From JAPWJZ01 sp041287865 (lineage in GTDB: Bacteria > Pseudomonadota > Alphaproteobacteria > Micavibrionales > UBA2020), in assembly GCA_041287865.1 (NCBI GenBank), contig JBGGMV010000072.1, forward strand, positions 1 through 64,000: a stretch of 64,000 nt of DNA, in the 5' to 3' direction. Below, piece by piece: positions 1 to 8,136 of this stretch. How positions within the stretch are numbered: position 1 is the first letter of the stretch; each line of letters starts with the position of its first letter. The translations under genes were made by a program, and so were the position numbers. The notes beneath the pieces were generated by a model that was not told where the DNA came from, ran no database searches, and worked only from the letters and a program-made list of their open reading frames with translations.

Positions 1-1019
1 ATCGTCATGCTGATGCTGTCGAAAATGCCGGAGAGGGCGAGGAAGGCCATCGAAATCCACAGCGTTTTCGAGAGGCCAAAGCCGATCATGCAGAAGCCGA
101 AGCCCGTCACGACCCAGAGCAGCTTCACTGCCGATACCTTCTTCATCGGGTTTAGCGCGAGGTAGAGCGTGGCGAAGATCGCGCCTAGCGCGGGTGCGGC
201 GCGGAGCGCACCCAAGGCCTGCGGACCGGCCTTCAGTATCTCTTCCGCCACGGCGGGGAGCATGGCGACAGCGCCGCCGAACAGGACTGCGAACATGTCG
301 AGCGCCATCATGGAGAGCAATACCTTATGCTCCCAGATGAATTTCCAGCCGGCGGTGATCGATTTGACCGCGCTCTCTTTTTTCTCGCCCCGTGGGTGGC
401 TGCCGACATTGAGCGCATTTACGGCCATGAAGGCGCAGACTAATAAAGTTGCGGGCAGCAGCCATGCGCCATGCGCGCTATAGCCGCCGTAGATCAGGCC
501 CGCAGCGGCGGGCGCGATGATCGATGACGTCTGGAAGCCGGTGCCGAGCCAGGCGGCGGCGGCGGGCATTTCTTCGCGCTTCACCACCAGCGAGAGCATG
601 GTGAAGGAGGCGGGTATGACGAAGGCGCGGGCGAGACCCGAGAGGAAAATACCGAAATAAATCAGGTACAGCAGCCAGCCCTCGTGAATGGGCGCGTAAC
701 CGCCTGCAAAGGCGGCAAGAATAATCGTGTTCAGCGCCAGCGTGCCGATGGCCAATATATAGATGCGGCGCGGGTTGCCGACATCGACCACATGGCCCGC
801 GAAGAAGGCGCAGGAGATGGCGGGGATGGCCTCCGCAAGGCCTGTCAGGCCCAGCATAAAGGCGTCCTTGGTCAGCTCGTAAATCTGCCAGCCGACGATC
901 ACCGATTGCGATTGCAGCGCCATCATGATCAGCATCCGCGTCGCCAGCAGGAAACGGAAATTGCGGATTTTCAGGACGTTGAGGTCGAATTTGGACTTGG
1001 TTTTTTTAGGAGTAGTCAT
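1..1019 (-). CDS. MFS transporter (partial, 3' end outside window)
   Basis: The reading frame starts at the ATG at 1019 and runs open off the left edge, giving about 339 residues. The N-terminus is short, charged and cytoplasmic (MTTPKKTKSKFDLNV), followed by alternating hydrophobic segments with the spacing of a 12-helix major facilitator, including the family-type loop FFAGHVVDVGNPRR after helix 2. The pattern is closest to EntS-like or multidrug exporters; the substrate cannot be read from sequence. It begins 10 bases after the stop of the HD-domain gene, so the two are probably co-transcribed. No strong ribosome binding site precedes the ATG. Confidence 0.8.
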   Translation of the reverse strand, partial: MTTPKKTKSKFDLNVLKIRNFRFLLATRMLIMMALQSQSVIVGWQIYELTKDAFMLGLTGLAEAIPAISCAFFAGHVVDVGNPRRIYILAIGTLALNTIILAAFAGGYAPIHEGWLLYLIYFGIFLSGLARAFVIPASFTMLSLVVKREEMPAAAAWLGTGFQTSSIIAPAAAGLIYGGYSAHGAWLLPATLLVCAFMAVNALNVGSHPRGEKKESAVKSITAGWKFIWEHKVLLSMMALDMFAVLFGGAVAMLPAVAEEILKAGPQALGALRAAPALGAIFATLYLALNPMKKVSAVKLLWVVTGFGFCMIGFGLSKTLWISMAFLALSGIFDSISMT

Positions 1020-1029
1020 GGCAGGCTAT

Positions 1030-2103
1030 TTACGGTGCTTTCGGTGCAGGTTTGGAGTCTTTTTGCGGTACTTTCGCGATGGCGTCTTTGTAGATGGTAT
1101 CGAGCGCGGCCTGACCGGCCTGTTTGCCGGCGGCGGAGGTGAAGCTGCCGCCCATCATGGATTTGAGGAAGCTGGCCAGCGAGGCGTCGGTATCCTTGAT
1201 CGCCGGATTTTCCTTGTTCATCAGGGTCGTCTGGCGGCGGGAGAAATCATAGCTGGTCGCGGCAGAAGGGCTGAGGTCGGCGTCGCTCATCAGCGCGGCC
1301 ATCAGCAATAAAGTGTCGTCCTTGTTCAGGCGCGAAAGCTCTTTGGCGCTCAGGCGCTTTTCGACGTCAATATCCTCAAACGTGACGGCATAGGCCTGAC
1401 GCAGCATCACGTGGGGGCTGAAACCGGCGGAATCCCTGGAAATATCGGTTACGCGCACCATCACGCGCACGTCTTCAACATCGCGCGGCTTCATGCCGGC
1501 AAGCGCCATAAAGGGCTCTGCTGCGGCAATGGCTTTGTCTTCAAGGCGATAGCGCGTATACATGCCGCCTGCGGTATTATTCGTGCCGTCGTGCAGCAGG
1601 TCGTGCGCTGCGGCGGCCAGCAAACATTTGGCCATGTCGTCGCTATCCAGCAGCTGGGTGCCCTTCGCGCCGCTGACGGCCATTTCGTTGTTAACGGTCA
1701 GCAGCCGCGCCATGGAGGACACGACTTCGCGGAAATGGCTGGTGTTGTGATAGGCATGGCCGGGGTCGACATCGGCCGCGATGCCCGCCATTAAAGCCGC
1801 CTTCAAAGCGGGTGTCGAAGGCGTGATGCCCAGCGTCTCCGCCGCGACAGAGATGACGGCGGCGGTCGAGGGCGGATCCTTGCGCCAGATATCGAAGAGC
1901 GCGGCAAGCGCGTCGCCCGAGGCGGCGGGGCTGGCAAAGAGCACCGCGCCCTCGCGCTTCACGCGCAACACATCGGCGTCGAAAGCGGCCAGCGCGTCCT
2001 TCGCGGATGACAGCAGCGCGGGCTTGGCGATGCTGGCGGCGAAAGACGTGTCGTCCTCGCCTTTCAGCAATTCTATAGCGTCGATAAGATCCTGTTTTGA
2101 CAT
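1030..2103 (-). CDS. HD-domain phosphohydrolase-like protein
   Basis: This 357-residue soluble protein has no signal peptide. The centre carries YHNTSH (residues 118-123) and AAHDLLHDG with HD at 167-168, which resembles the metal-binding histidines and HD doublet of predicted metal-dependent HD phosphohydrolases (COG4339-like, where a YHNxxH motif precedes the HD). The N-terminal 110 residues are Ala-rich and helical and I do not recognise them; the C-terminus is Lys/Pro-rich. Substrate unknown. It lies directly upstream of the MFS gene in the same orientation. The HD assignment is by motif only. Confidence 0.7.
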   Translation of the reverse strand: MSKQDLIDAIELLKGEDDTSFAASIAKPALLSSAKDALAAFDADVLRVKREGAVLFASPAASGDALAALFDIWRKDPPSTAAVISVAAETLGITPSTPALKAALMAGIAADVDPGHAYHNTSHFREVVSSMARLLTVNNEMAVSGAKGTQLLDSDDMAKCLLAAAAHDLLHDGTNNTAGGMYTRYRLEDKAIAAAEPFMALAGMKPRDVEDVRVMVRVTDISRDSAGFSPHVMLRQAYAVTFEDIDVEKRLSAKELSRLNKDDTLLLMAALMSDADLSPSAATSYDFSRRQTTLMNKENPAIKDTDASLASFLKSMMGGSFTSAAGKQAGQAALDTIYKDAIAKVPQKDSKPAPKAP

Positions 2104-2157
2104 GGGCCGCAGGTTACGATTTACAGAACCCTTTGGCCAGAGGCTAAATAAACAATA

Positions 2158-2856
2158 TTAATCAAATGGATAGTTTGACCAGATCGTTTCCATGCGGTCA
2201 TCCCGCGCGATGCTGGCGGGGGTGACAAGCGGCTGTTCCATGATGATCTTGCGGCATTTTTCCAGCGTCATGCCGGATTTTCTGCAGGGCGGATAGTTCT
2301 GCCAGCGGCTTTCGATGATTTTATCCATCGCCATCGACTGGCCCAGCGCGCCCACCTTTTCGACGTTGCCGAGCGGAACGCCCGCGCGGTCGAAAGAGTC
2401 ATGCACCAGCTCGCTGCAGTAATAGGCTTTGTCATCGGGCAGGAAGTAAATGTCGTAGGGCTTGCCGTACTCCCGCTTCGCGGCGGCCAGCGCGGCCTGC
2501 GCGTCGCCCTCCGACAGGCCTTTCATGCGCTTGATGGAGGCGCGCATGGCGAATTCACGCACCATCCAGTCCTGCAGCGGCGTTTCCTTGACCGGCCCCA
2601 CGGCCTCCACCACCACCGGCCCGCGTTTTGTCAGCTTGATCATGCCCATATGGGTGAAGGGGCTGCCCGAGGCGAAGATAACCGCCCATGACTGCACATC
2701 CATCGTCGTCTGGAAGACCAGATCGCCGTTTTTCAGCGGCGGCAGTTTTTTAACATCGGGAATGGTCAGGACGATATAGCCCACATAGACCAGCAGCAGG
2801 CAGAGCATGCCGCGCAGGGCGTATTTTAATTTCTTTTTGGGCTTTTTTTCTTCCAT
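2158..2856 (-). CDS. Permuted papain-like (YiiX/YebB-type) membrane-anchored protein
   Basis: The protein has 232 residues, with a Lys-rich N-terminus and one hydrophobic segment (residues about 13-31) that would anchor it with the rest outside the cytoplasm. The remainder fits the permuted NlpC/P60-like family: GDLVFQ near residue 44, the histidine of SPFTHMGM as one catalytic residue, then YDIYF followed by YYCSELVHDSF, where Cys-Ser-Glu-Leu holds the putative nucleophile. In permuted members His precedes Cys, as here. Family members are thought to be peptidases, amidases or lipid-acting enzymes; the substrate here is unknown. It belongs to a run of minus-strand envelope-type genes. Confidence 0.75.
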   Translation of the reverse strand: MEEKKPKKKLKYALRGMLCLLLVYVGYIVLTIPDVKKLPPLKNGDLVFQTTMDVQSWAVIFASGSPFTHMGMIKLTKRGPVVVEAVGPVKETPLQDWMVREFAMRASIKRMKGLSEGDAQAALAAAKREYGKPYDIYFLPDDKAYYCSELVHDSFDRAGVPLGNVEKVGALGQSMAMDKIIESRWQNYPPCRKSGMTLEKCRKIIMEQPLVTPASIARDDRMETIWSNYPFD

Positions 2857-2902
2857 GCTGACAGTCTAGGCTTACTTTGATTTAATCTGGTGTTTCACGC
2901 TA

Positions 2903-3229
2903 TCAGTAATAGCCGATGCAGTTCCATTTGCCTGCCAGCGGCGTATATGTACACATGTTCATGTAGCTGCTGGCATATTCGAATATAAGATTGTATGACG
3001 CGCCTTCCCGCGAGTAACTAATATGTTTCGGCGTGTTTTCGAGATAGTCAGGCACAAGCGCCTTCAGATCAGTCGGATAGCTTTGTTGTGCCTTATAATA
3101 GTTTTCAAGCGCTGCAATAACTGGCTTTGCTTCTTCTTTGCGCAATATGCCCGTCGGGCCAGCACCGGCTGGCAGAAAGCATCCCGTCAGCAGCAGGGCG
3201 CAGGCAAGCAGCCAGTGTGCGTTCTTCAT
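2903..3229 (-). CDS. Small lipoprotein with pseudopilin-like C-terminal region
   Basis: This 108-residue protein has a lipoprotein signal peptide with lipobox LLTGC, so Cys17 would be the lipidated residue. The mature part has the cadence of the globular region of GspG-type pseudopilins: a helix ending YYKAQQSYPTDLKALVPDYL, then a Tyr-rich stretch with two cysteines and the ending WNCIGYY. The pilin N-terminal helix and prepilin peptidase site are absent, so it is not itself a pseudopilin. No specific function can be assigned. Confidence 0.65.
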   Translation of the reverse strand: MKNAHWLLACALLLTGCFLPAGAGPTGILRKEEAKPVIAALENYYKAQQSYPTDLKALVPDYLENTPKHISYSREGASYNLIFEYASSYMNMCTYTPLAGKWNCIGYY

Positions 3230-3294
3230 TGATTATCGCCTTCAGAAGTTTCTTTTCTTCCACGGCTTCAGTTTAGGCGCGGGGACTGCCGTTT

Positions 3295-3753
3295 TCAAGG
3301 CTTGGGCGGTGCGGGCGGATTGTTCGGGCCGGAGGGCTGCTGCGGCGTTGTGGCCTTGGGCGTATTGAAGATAACGGCGATATTGCCGGGTTGCTGCTTC
3401 TGTTGCGGCTTGAGGGGCTTTAAATCTTCGATGCCCGGAAAATACCACGCGCCCTCGGTGCTGCCGCCCTTGCGCACATGTTCCTTCATCTCTTCCTTAT
3501 AGGCCCACTGGTAGGCGATAAAGGGCAGGATATTCGCACCTGCCCATGTCGCGCCCAGACCGCAGGCGATGCCCGCGCCCCACAACGCGCCTGTAGCAGC
3601 CGCGCCGCCGGCCACCACCGCGATGCCCGCGCCCACAACGGCGGCTACCGCCGCCGCAACAACCGTGCCGATGACGAGGAAGGGGAGCACAAGCCCGATC
3701 GCGCCCATGACAGAGGGGTCGTATTTATCGGCTAATCTTTTCCTGAGCGACAT
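3295..3753 (-). CDS. Gly/Ala-rich small membrane protein, unknown function
   Basis: The protein has 152 residues. Residues about 18-75 are almost entirely Ala, Gly, Val and Leu and probably form two or three membrane segments with glycine-zipper-like spacing. The C-terminal 70 residues are polar, with a Gln/Pro-rich low-complexity tail ending in PPAPPKP. A good ribosome binding site (AAGGA, 8 bases upstream of the ATG) overlaps the 3' end of the PRPP synthetase gene, 11 bases away, suggesting co-transcription. I do not recognise a family. Confidence 0.6.
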   Translation of the reverse strand: MSLRKRLADKYDPSVMGAIGLVLPFLVIGTVVAAAVAAVVGAGIAVVAGGAAATGALWGAGIACGLGATWAGANILPFIAYQWAYKEEMKEHVRKGGSTEGAWYFPGIEDLKPLKPQQKQQPGNIAVIFNTPKATTPQQPSGPNNPPAPPKP

Positions 3754-3764
3754 ACTGTTATTCC

Positions 3765-4877
3765 TTATTTTCCAAACGCAGCTTTGGGCCCGCTCGCGGC
3801 GCGAAGGGGGGCAGGCGGCGCCATGTCTTTCTTCACCTGCCTGACCGCCATATCGCCGACGGAGAGGATTTCGACGCGGCCCGCCAGTTTCGGCTGCTGG
3901 GCCAGCAGGGCGGCCAGTTTTTCAGCGGCGCCCGGGATGCTGTCGGTAATCACGATCTTGTCGATGGCGTTGTGCATGCCGTCGTATTTCGCCTCCAGCA
4001 GTTTTTCAAGCGCATTGCCTGTCAGGATGCCGTGCGTGGCGTAGCAGGTGACGGAGCGGGCACCCTGTGCCTTCAGCATTGCGGCGGCGTTGTTCATGGT
4101 GGAACCGCCGTCGATCATGTCGTCAATGATGACGCAGTCCTTGCCCGCCACATCACCGTCGAAGGAGGTGATTTTGGTGTTGTTCACGCCCGTATGCGTT
4201 TTCGAGATGCGGAACATGCAATCGTCGTCTGCGCGGCCGAAAACGGCCTTGGCCAGCTCGCGCGCGCGGGTCTGGCCTTCGTCGGTCGCCTTGTCGGCGC
4301 CGTCGGGCGCGCCGATGCAGACCAGTTCGGGGTCGTTGCCGAAGCGCCTTTTGATGTCTTCCGCGAACATCTCGGTCGTTGCCAGCGGGACGAAGCGGGA
4401 GCCGAAGACTTTCGTGTATTCGGCAATCGCGCCCTTGGAATGGGGGGTCATGGTCATCACGCCGTCGATGCCGGCGGCCTTCATCTGCTGCGCGAACAGC
4501 ACGGCGGCGACAGAGGTGAAGCGGTCCTTGAACGCGCGGTCCTGCCGCATACCCGCCGCGAAGGGGCAGATGGCCGTGACATCTTCTGCCCCGAAATATT
4601 TCAGCGTATGCGCCATGAGCAATAAATGCTGGAAGCTGTCGGCAACGGGTTCGGACGTCGATTGCAGCACATATACTTTCGCGCCCTTTAGCCGTGCGAG
4701 GTTCTGGGCGTAAGCCGCTTCGCCGCCCTTGTGCAGCTCGGTAAAGGGCTCGCCGCTCACGAATTTGCCGATGCTGGCGGGGATGATGTCGAACAGGCCG
4801 GAATCCTCGAGCGCCTTGCGCGTTTCAGGGGCGGTATTGTTGCCGATGAGGAGGATTGGCTTTAGCGGTTTGTTCAT
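3765..4877 (-). CDS. prs: Ribose-phosphate pyrophosphokinase (PRPP synthetase), divergent
   Basis: It makes PRPP from ribose 5-phosphate and ATP. The 370 residues include the family landmarks: QSTSEPVADSFQHLLLM in the position of the usual substrate-handling loop, FAAGMRQDR matching the conserved YARQDR region, and the PRPP-binding motif DCVIIDDMIDGGSTM followed by the C-terminal ATHGILTGNA segment. It is longer than typical bacterial Prs (about 315 residues), with a C-terminal Ala/Pro-rich tail, and clearly diverged, so it may be a paralogue rather than the housekeeping enzyme. It is transcribed divergently from pncB across 141 bases; PncB consumes PRPP, so a dedicated supply role is a reasonable inference. 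Confidence 0.85.
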   Translation of the reverse strand: MNKPLKPILLIGNNTAPETRKALEDSGLFDIIPASIGKFVSGEPFTELHKGGEAAYAQNLARLKGAKVYVLQSTSEPVADSFQHLLLMAHTLKYFGAEDVTAICPFAAGMRQDRAFKDRFTSVAAVLFAQQMKAAGIDGVMTMTPHSKGAIAEYTKVFGSRFVPLATTEMFAEDIKRRFGNDPELVCIGAPDGADKATDEGQTRARELAKAVFGRADDDCMFRISKTHTGVNNTKITSFDGDVAGKDCVIIDDMIDGGSTMNNAAAMLKAQGARSVTCYATHGILTGNALEKLLEAKYDGMHNAIDKIVITDSIPGAAEKLAALLAQQPKLAGRVEILSVGDMAVRQVKKDMAPPAPLRAASGPKAAFGK

Positions 4878-4938
4878 TCTGTAAGCCTATTATATAGCGG
4901 GGTGAATCACTCTCGGCTGGCAATATACCATAATCAGA

Positions 4939-4965
4939 TTGACTTAGTTATGAAAATGTTATAGA
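4939..4965 (+). promoter_or_regulatory. Possible sigma70-type promoter for the NAD gene cluster
   Basis: In the AT-rich 141-base gap between prs and pncB, TTGACT (4939-4944) is followed after 15 bases by TATAGA (4960-4965). The spacer is short of the usual 17, so this is only a candidate. Leader RNA to the pncB start at 5019 would be about 45 bases. No recognisable NAD-regulator operator was seen here. Confidence 0.3.
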
Positions 4966-5018
4966 GTCACCGAAAAATAAGTAACTACCTGATTTAATTA
5001 AAAAAAGAGTGGTGTGTA

Positions 5019-6941
5019 ATGGGTTTTATCGCTGATACATATGATATCGAGCAAACAACGCCGCTTTTGACGGACAAATACCATTTCACCACTGCATACG
5101 GTTACTGGCTGGAAGGCCGCGCCGACAACCCCGCGACGTTTTATATGTTCGGCCGCAAAGAGGCTTTGGGCGGCGGTTACAGCATCGCCGGCGGCCTCGA
5201 AGGCCTGATCGATATCGTGAAACGCTGGCAGGAACATGGCTTCAGCGAAGATGACCTGAACTTCCTCCGCTCCCAAAAGCGCCCCTCCGGCAAGCCGGTT
5301 TTTGCCGAAGCATTCATCCAGTACCTCTCGGAAATGGAATTCAAGCTGAAGATCGAGGCGCAGCCTGAAGGCGGCGTCTTCTTCCCGCAGGAACCCGTGC
5401 TGCGCGTCAGCGGCCCGATTGCGCAAGTGAAGATGCTGGAATCTGTCGCCCTTGGTCTGATGAACGGCCATAGCGGTTACATGACGCAGGGCGCGCGCCA
5501 GTGCGACGCGGTGGAAGAGGAGCTGGAGAACGGCTCCCCCAAAGGCCAAGCCAGCGCGCAGGGCATGCGCCGCGGCCCCGGTCTGGGCGCGATGCTGGAA
5601 TCTTCCCGCAGCCTTGGCGCGGGTGGCTATAAATCAAGCTCCACCGGCACGGCGGCAAAGCATTTCGCCCAGCCCTTCGCCGGCACGATGGACCATGCAT
5701 GGGTGATGACGCACCGTCAGGAAATCGGCAACCCCACGATGTCCGACCTGTTCAAGCTGGGCGATGATAACAAAATCCGCGAGCTGCGCTGGGCGCTGAC
5801 CGGCGATGCGTTCCGCAGCTTTGCCTATGCGCATCCGGAAAGCGGCATTCTGCTGGTTGACACTTACGACCCCATGCGCGGGCTTGAAAACGCGATTACG
5901 GTCATCAAGGAATTGCGCGAAGCAGGTTTGGGCGCAGGCTATGGCGTGCGCTTCGACAGCGGCGATATTGTCGAATATTCGAAAATCGCGCTGCGCCGCT
6001 TTGCCGAGGAAGGGTTTATCCCGGGCATCAGCCGCGAACAGGCCGACAAGATGAGCCACGAAGAACTGCTGAAAGTCTCCGATAAATGCACCGTCTTCTG
6101 CTCCGCCGCCGACGGCATCGACGAATATACGGCGCAGGAAATGCGCGCCAAGGGTGCCTTCTTCCGCAGCTGGGGCATCGGTACGGCGGGATCGCATGTC
6201 GCGCCGCTGGGTCTCGTCTACAAGGCATCAAGCGTTTACATGGATGTGCTGGAACAGGGCGAAGAACCGAAACAGGACAATATGACGCCGGTGATGAAGG
6301 TTGCGTCAAACGCGCCCGTCAAGTCATCCAACCCCGGCGTAATCAACTCGCGCCGTTTCTACACCGAAGACGGCAAGCTGTCGCATGTGGTGATTTACGA
6401 CGAAACCCTCGGCCTTGACCCCAAGGGCGAGATGGTGAACCTGCGCAACTTCAAGGACGTCAAAACCAACGATCCGAAACTGGTGGCGAAAGACAGCCTG
6501 ATTTCCGTCTTTGACGAAGATGGCAAATACGTGATGAAAGACTTGCCGCAGAAAGAAACGCATCCGGGCTCGGGCAAGTTCACGACCGACCTGTCGGCGA
6601 TTGAAAAGCGCATCAAGGAAGGCCTCGACAGCCTGCCTGAAAACGTGCGCAAGGTGCGCCGCCCCCGCATGGAAGTGCTGAAAGAACGCCTGATGGGCAT
6701 CTTCGCCGCCGCCAAGAAAGCAGGCGCGAAGGCAATGAACGTCGATATCGCCGACATGGAAAAATCGCTGCCGCCGGAACAGGAACATATTCCCGTTTAT
6801 CTGGACAAGCGCCTGTTCGACCAGCGCGCGGCCTGCGAACTGAAACACCTCGGCCATGCCACGGGTGGGCAGGGGGTTGATAGCTACAAGGAACGCTTCG
6901 AGGGCGGCAATACGCAGCTGCCCAAAGCGGGAGGGATGTAA
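5019..6941 (+). CDS. pncB: Nicotinate phosphoribosyltransferase, extended form
   Basis: It converts nicotinate plus PRPP to nicotinate mononucleotide (Preiss-Handler pathway). Recognisable motifs in order are LLTDKYHFTTAYGYW at the N-terminus, GGVFFPQEPVLRVSGP, AGTMDHAWVMTHR (the GTxAHxW-type motif), VDTYDPMRGLENA, VRFDSGD and WGIGTAGS. The GTMDHAW motif favours nicotinate over nicotinamide as substrate. At 640 residues it is well over the usual 400-490; the surplus is mostly a charged C-terminal region (after about residue 480) I do not recognise. The stop is one base before the pncA start, so the two are an operon. The ATG at 5019 is preceded by an A-rich stretch with only a weak ribosome binding site. 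Confidence 0.88.
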   Translation: MGFIADTYDIEQTTPLLTDKYHFTTAYGYWLEGRADNPATFYMFGRKEALGGGYSIAGGLEGLIDIVKRWQEHGFSEDDLNFLRSQKRPSGKPVFAEAFIQYLSEMEFKLKIEAQPEGGVFFPQEPVLRVSGPIAQVKMLESVALGLMNGHSGYMTQGARQCDAVEEELENGSPKGQASAQGMRRGPGLGAMLESSRSLGAGGYKSSSTGTAAKHFAQPFAGTMDHAWVMTHRQEIGNPTMSDLFKLGDDNKIRELRWALTGDAFRSFAYAHPESGILLVDTYDPMRGLENAITVIKELREAGLGAGYGVRFDSGDIVEYSKIALRRFAEEGFIPGISREQADKMSHEELLKVSDKCTVFCSAADGIDEYTAQEMRAKGAFFRSWGIGTAGSHVAPLGLVYKASSVYMDVLEQGEEPKQDNMTPVMKVASNAPVKSSNPGVINSRRFYTEDGKLSHVVIYDETLGLDPKGEMVNLRNFKDVKTNDPKLVAKDSLISVFDEDGKYVMKDLPQKETHPGSGKFTTDLSAIEKRIKEGLDSLPENVRKVRRPRMEVLKERLMGIFAAAKKAGAKAMNVDIADMEKSLPPEQEHIPVYLDKRLFDQRAACELKHLGHATGGQGVDSYKERFEGGNTQLPKAGGM

Positions 6942-6942
6942 C

Positions 6943-8130
6943 ATGGGCATTCACAAGGTCAACGGCAAAAAAACCGCGGTCATCAATATCTTCATCGATC
7001 CTGAACGCGGCTTCCTCGACTTCAAGCTGACCGACGCGCAGGGCGGTGTTCTATATGTTCCGGGTGGCGAGCAGGTGACGCCCATCATGGGCAAGATGAT
7101 CGACAAAAGCCGCAATACGCTCTTTGTACTCGGGCAGGACTATCACCCCGACAACCATATCAGCTTTATGGTCAACCATCCGGGCGTGATGGAATACCGT
7201 GTCGAGAAATTCCGCAAATTCCTCGCCGACAACGGCCAGCCTGAAATGACCGAAGACCAGCTGTTCCTGAAAGCGCAGCAGCCCGTGCATTTCTTCAACG
7301 GTATGGATAAGCCGCCCGTGGCCTTCCCCTTTGAAGAAATCGTGCTCGACGAAGACCGCAAGATCATCGGCATCAAGGAAGAAGACGGCCGCATCCGCAA
7401 AGTCGAGCTCAGCACCGAACCGACCTTCCGCTCCTCCTCCAAAGAATCCCACCGCGTCAAAAAGGTGCTGGACGACTACCTGCCCGAAACCTTCGACCAG
7501 ATGCGCGATAACGGCGCGGATCTGTCGACCCAGACGCTCTGGACCAAGCATTGCGTGCAGGGCACCGACAGCGCGCTTTACCCTGCCGACATGAAACTGC
7601 CCAAGGGTTTGCAAGATAAATTAAATGGCGACCTGATGAGCCCGACCGTTTATCACAAGGACGAAGCGACCGGCAACGAATTCTACGTTATCCGCAAGGG
7701 CGCGGATTCCGAAGTTGACAGCTATGGCATTGGCGTCGAAAACGACGGCGACAGCATGACGGCGGCCTGGGATGTCTTCCGCCAGATCGCGCGGGGCCTC
7801 AAGAAAGAACGCTGCGAGCATGTGCAGATCAACATCGGCGGCCTTGCCACCAACTTCTGCGTCGAATTTTCGGCCAACAACGTGGTCGATTTTCTGGCCG
7901 GCCACTTCAAGATGCGCGGCATGACGGTTGAAACCAACCTCGTCCCCGAAATCTGCCGCGGCATCCCCATTCCGGGCGATGCGAGCGTGCCTTTCAGCCT
8001 CGAGGGCACGCCCGAGCGCCTTGCGACGACGCGCCATATCGGCACGGCGACGGTCGAAGGGATACTGGCGATTACCGCTGCCCCGGGAAAGCCGCAAGCT
8101 TCAATCACGCATAAATTCCCCAACCCCTAA
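6943..8130 (+). CDS. pncA: Nicotinamidase, extended isochorismatase-fold protein
   Basis: It deamidates nicotinamide to nicotinate, the substrate of the upstream PncB. The start at 6943 (MGIHKVNGKK) is one base after the pncB stop and is preceded by GGGAGGG. Motifs: IDPERGFLDF with the catalytic Asp19; DYHPDNHISF, the metal-binding DxHPxxHxSF motif (Asp66, His68, His72); TLWTKHCVQGTDSALY, matching LWPxHCVQGTxGA; and GGLATNFCVEF with the nucleophile Cys306. Normal nicotinamidases have about 200 residues; this has 395, mainly through an insertion of roughly 110 residues between the HPxxH motif and the WxxHC motif. All catalytic elements remain, so it is predicted active. Confidence 0.87.
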   Translation: MGIHKVNGKKTAVINIFIDPERGFLDFKLTDAQGGVLYVPGGEQVTPIMGKMIDKSRNTLFVLGQDYHPDNHISFMVNHPGVMEYRVEKFRKFLADNGQPEMTEDQLFLKAQQPVHFFNGMDKPPVAFPFEEIVLDEDRKIIGIKEEDGRIRKVELSTEPTFRSSSKESHRVKKVLDDYLPETFDQMRDNGADLSTQTLWTKHCVQGTDSALYPADMKLPKGLQDKLNGDLMSPTVYHKDEATGNEFYVIRKGADSEVDSYGIGVENDGDSMTAAWDVFRQIARGLKKERCEHVQINIGGLATNFCVEFSANNVVDFLAGHFKMRGMTVETNLVPEICRGIPIPGDASVPFSLEGTPERLATTRHIGTATVEGILAITAAPGKPQASITHKFPNP

Positions 8131-8136
8131 GGACAC

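Noticed and set aside
5407..5700. Short antisense frames within pncB
   Set aside because: Arg/Pro/Ala-rich shadow translations with no start signal.
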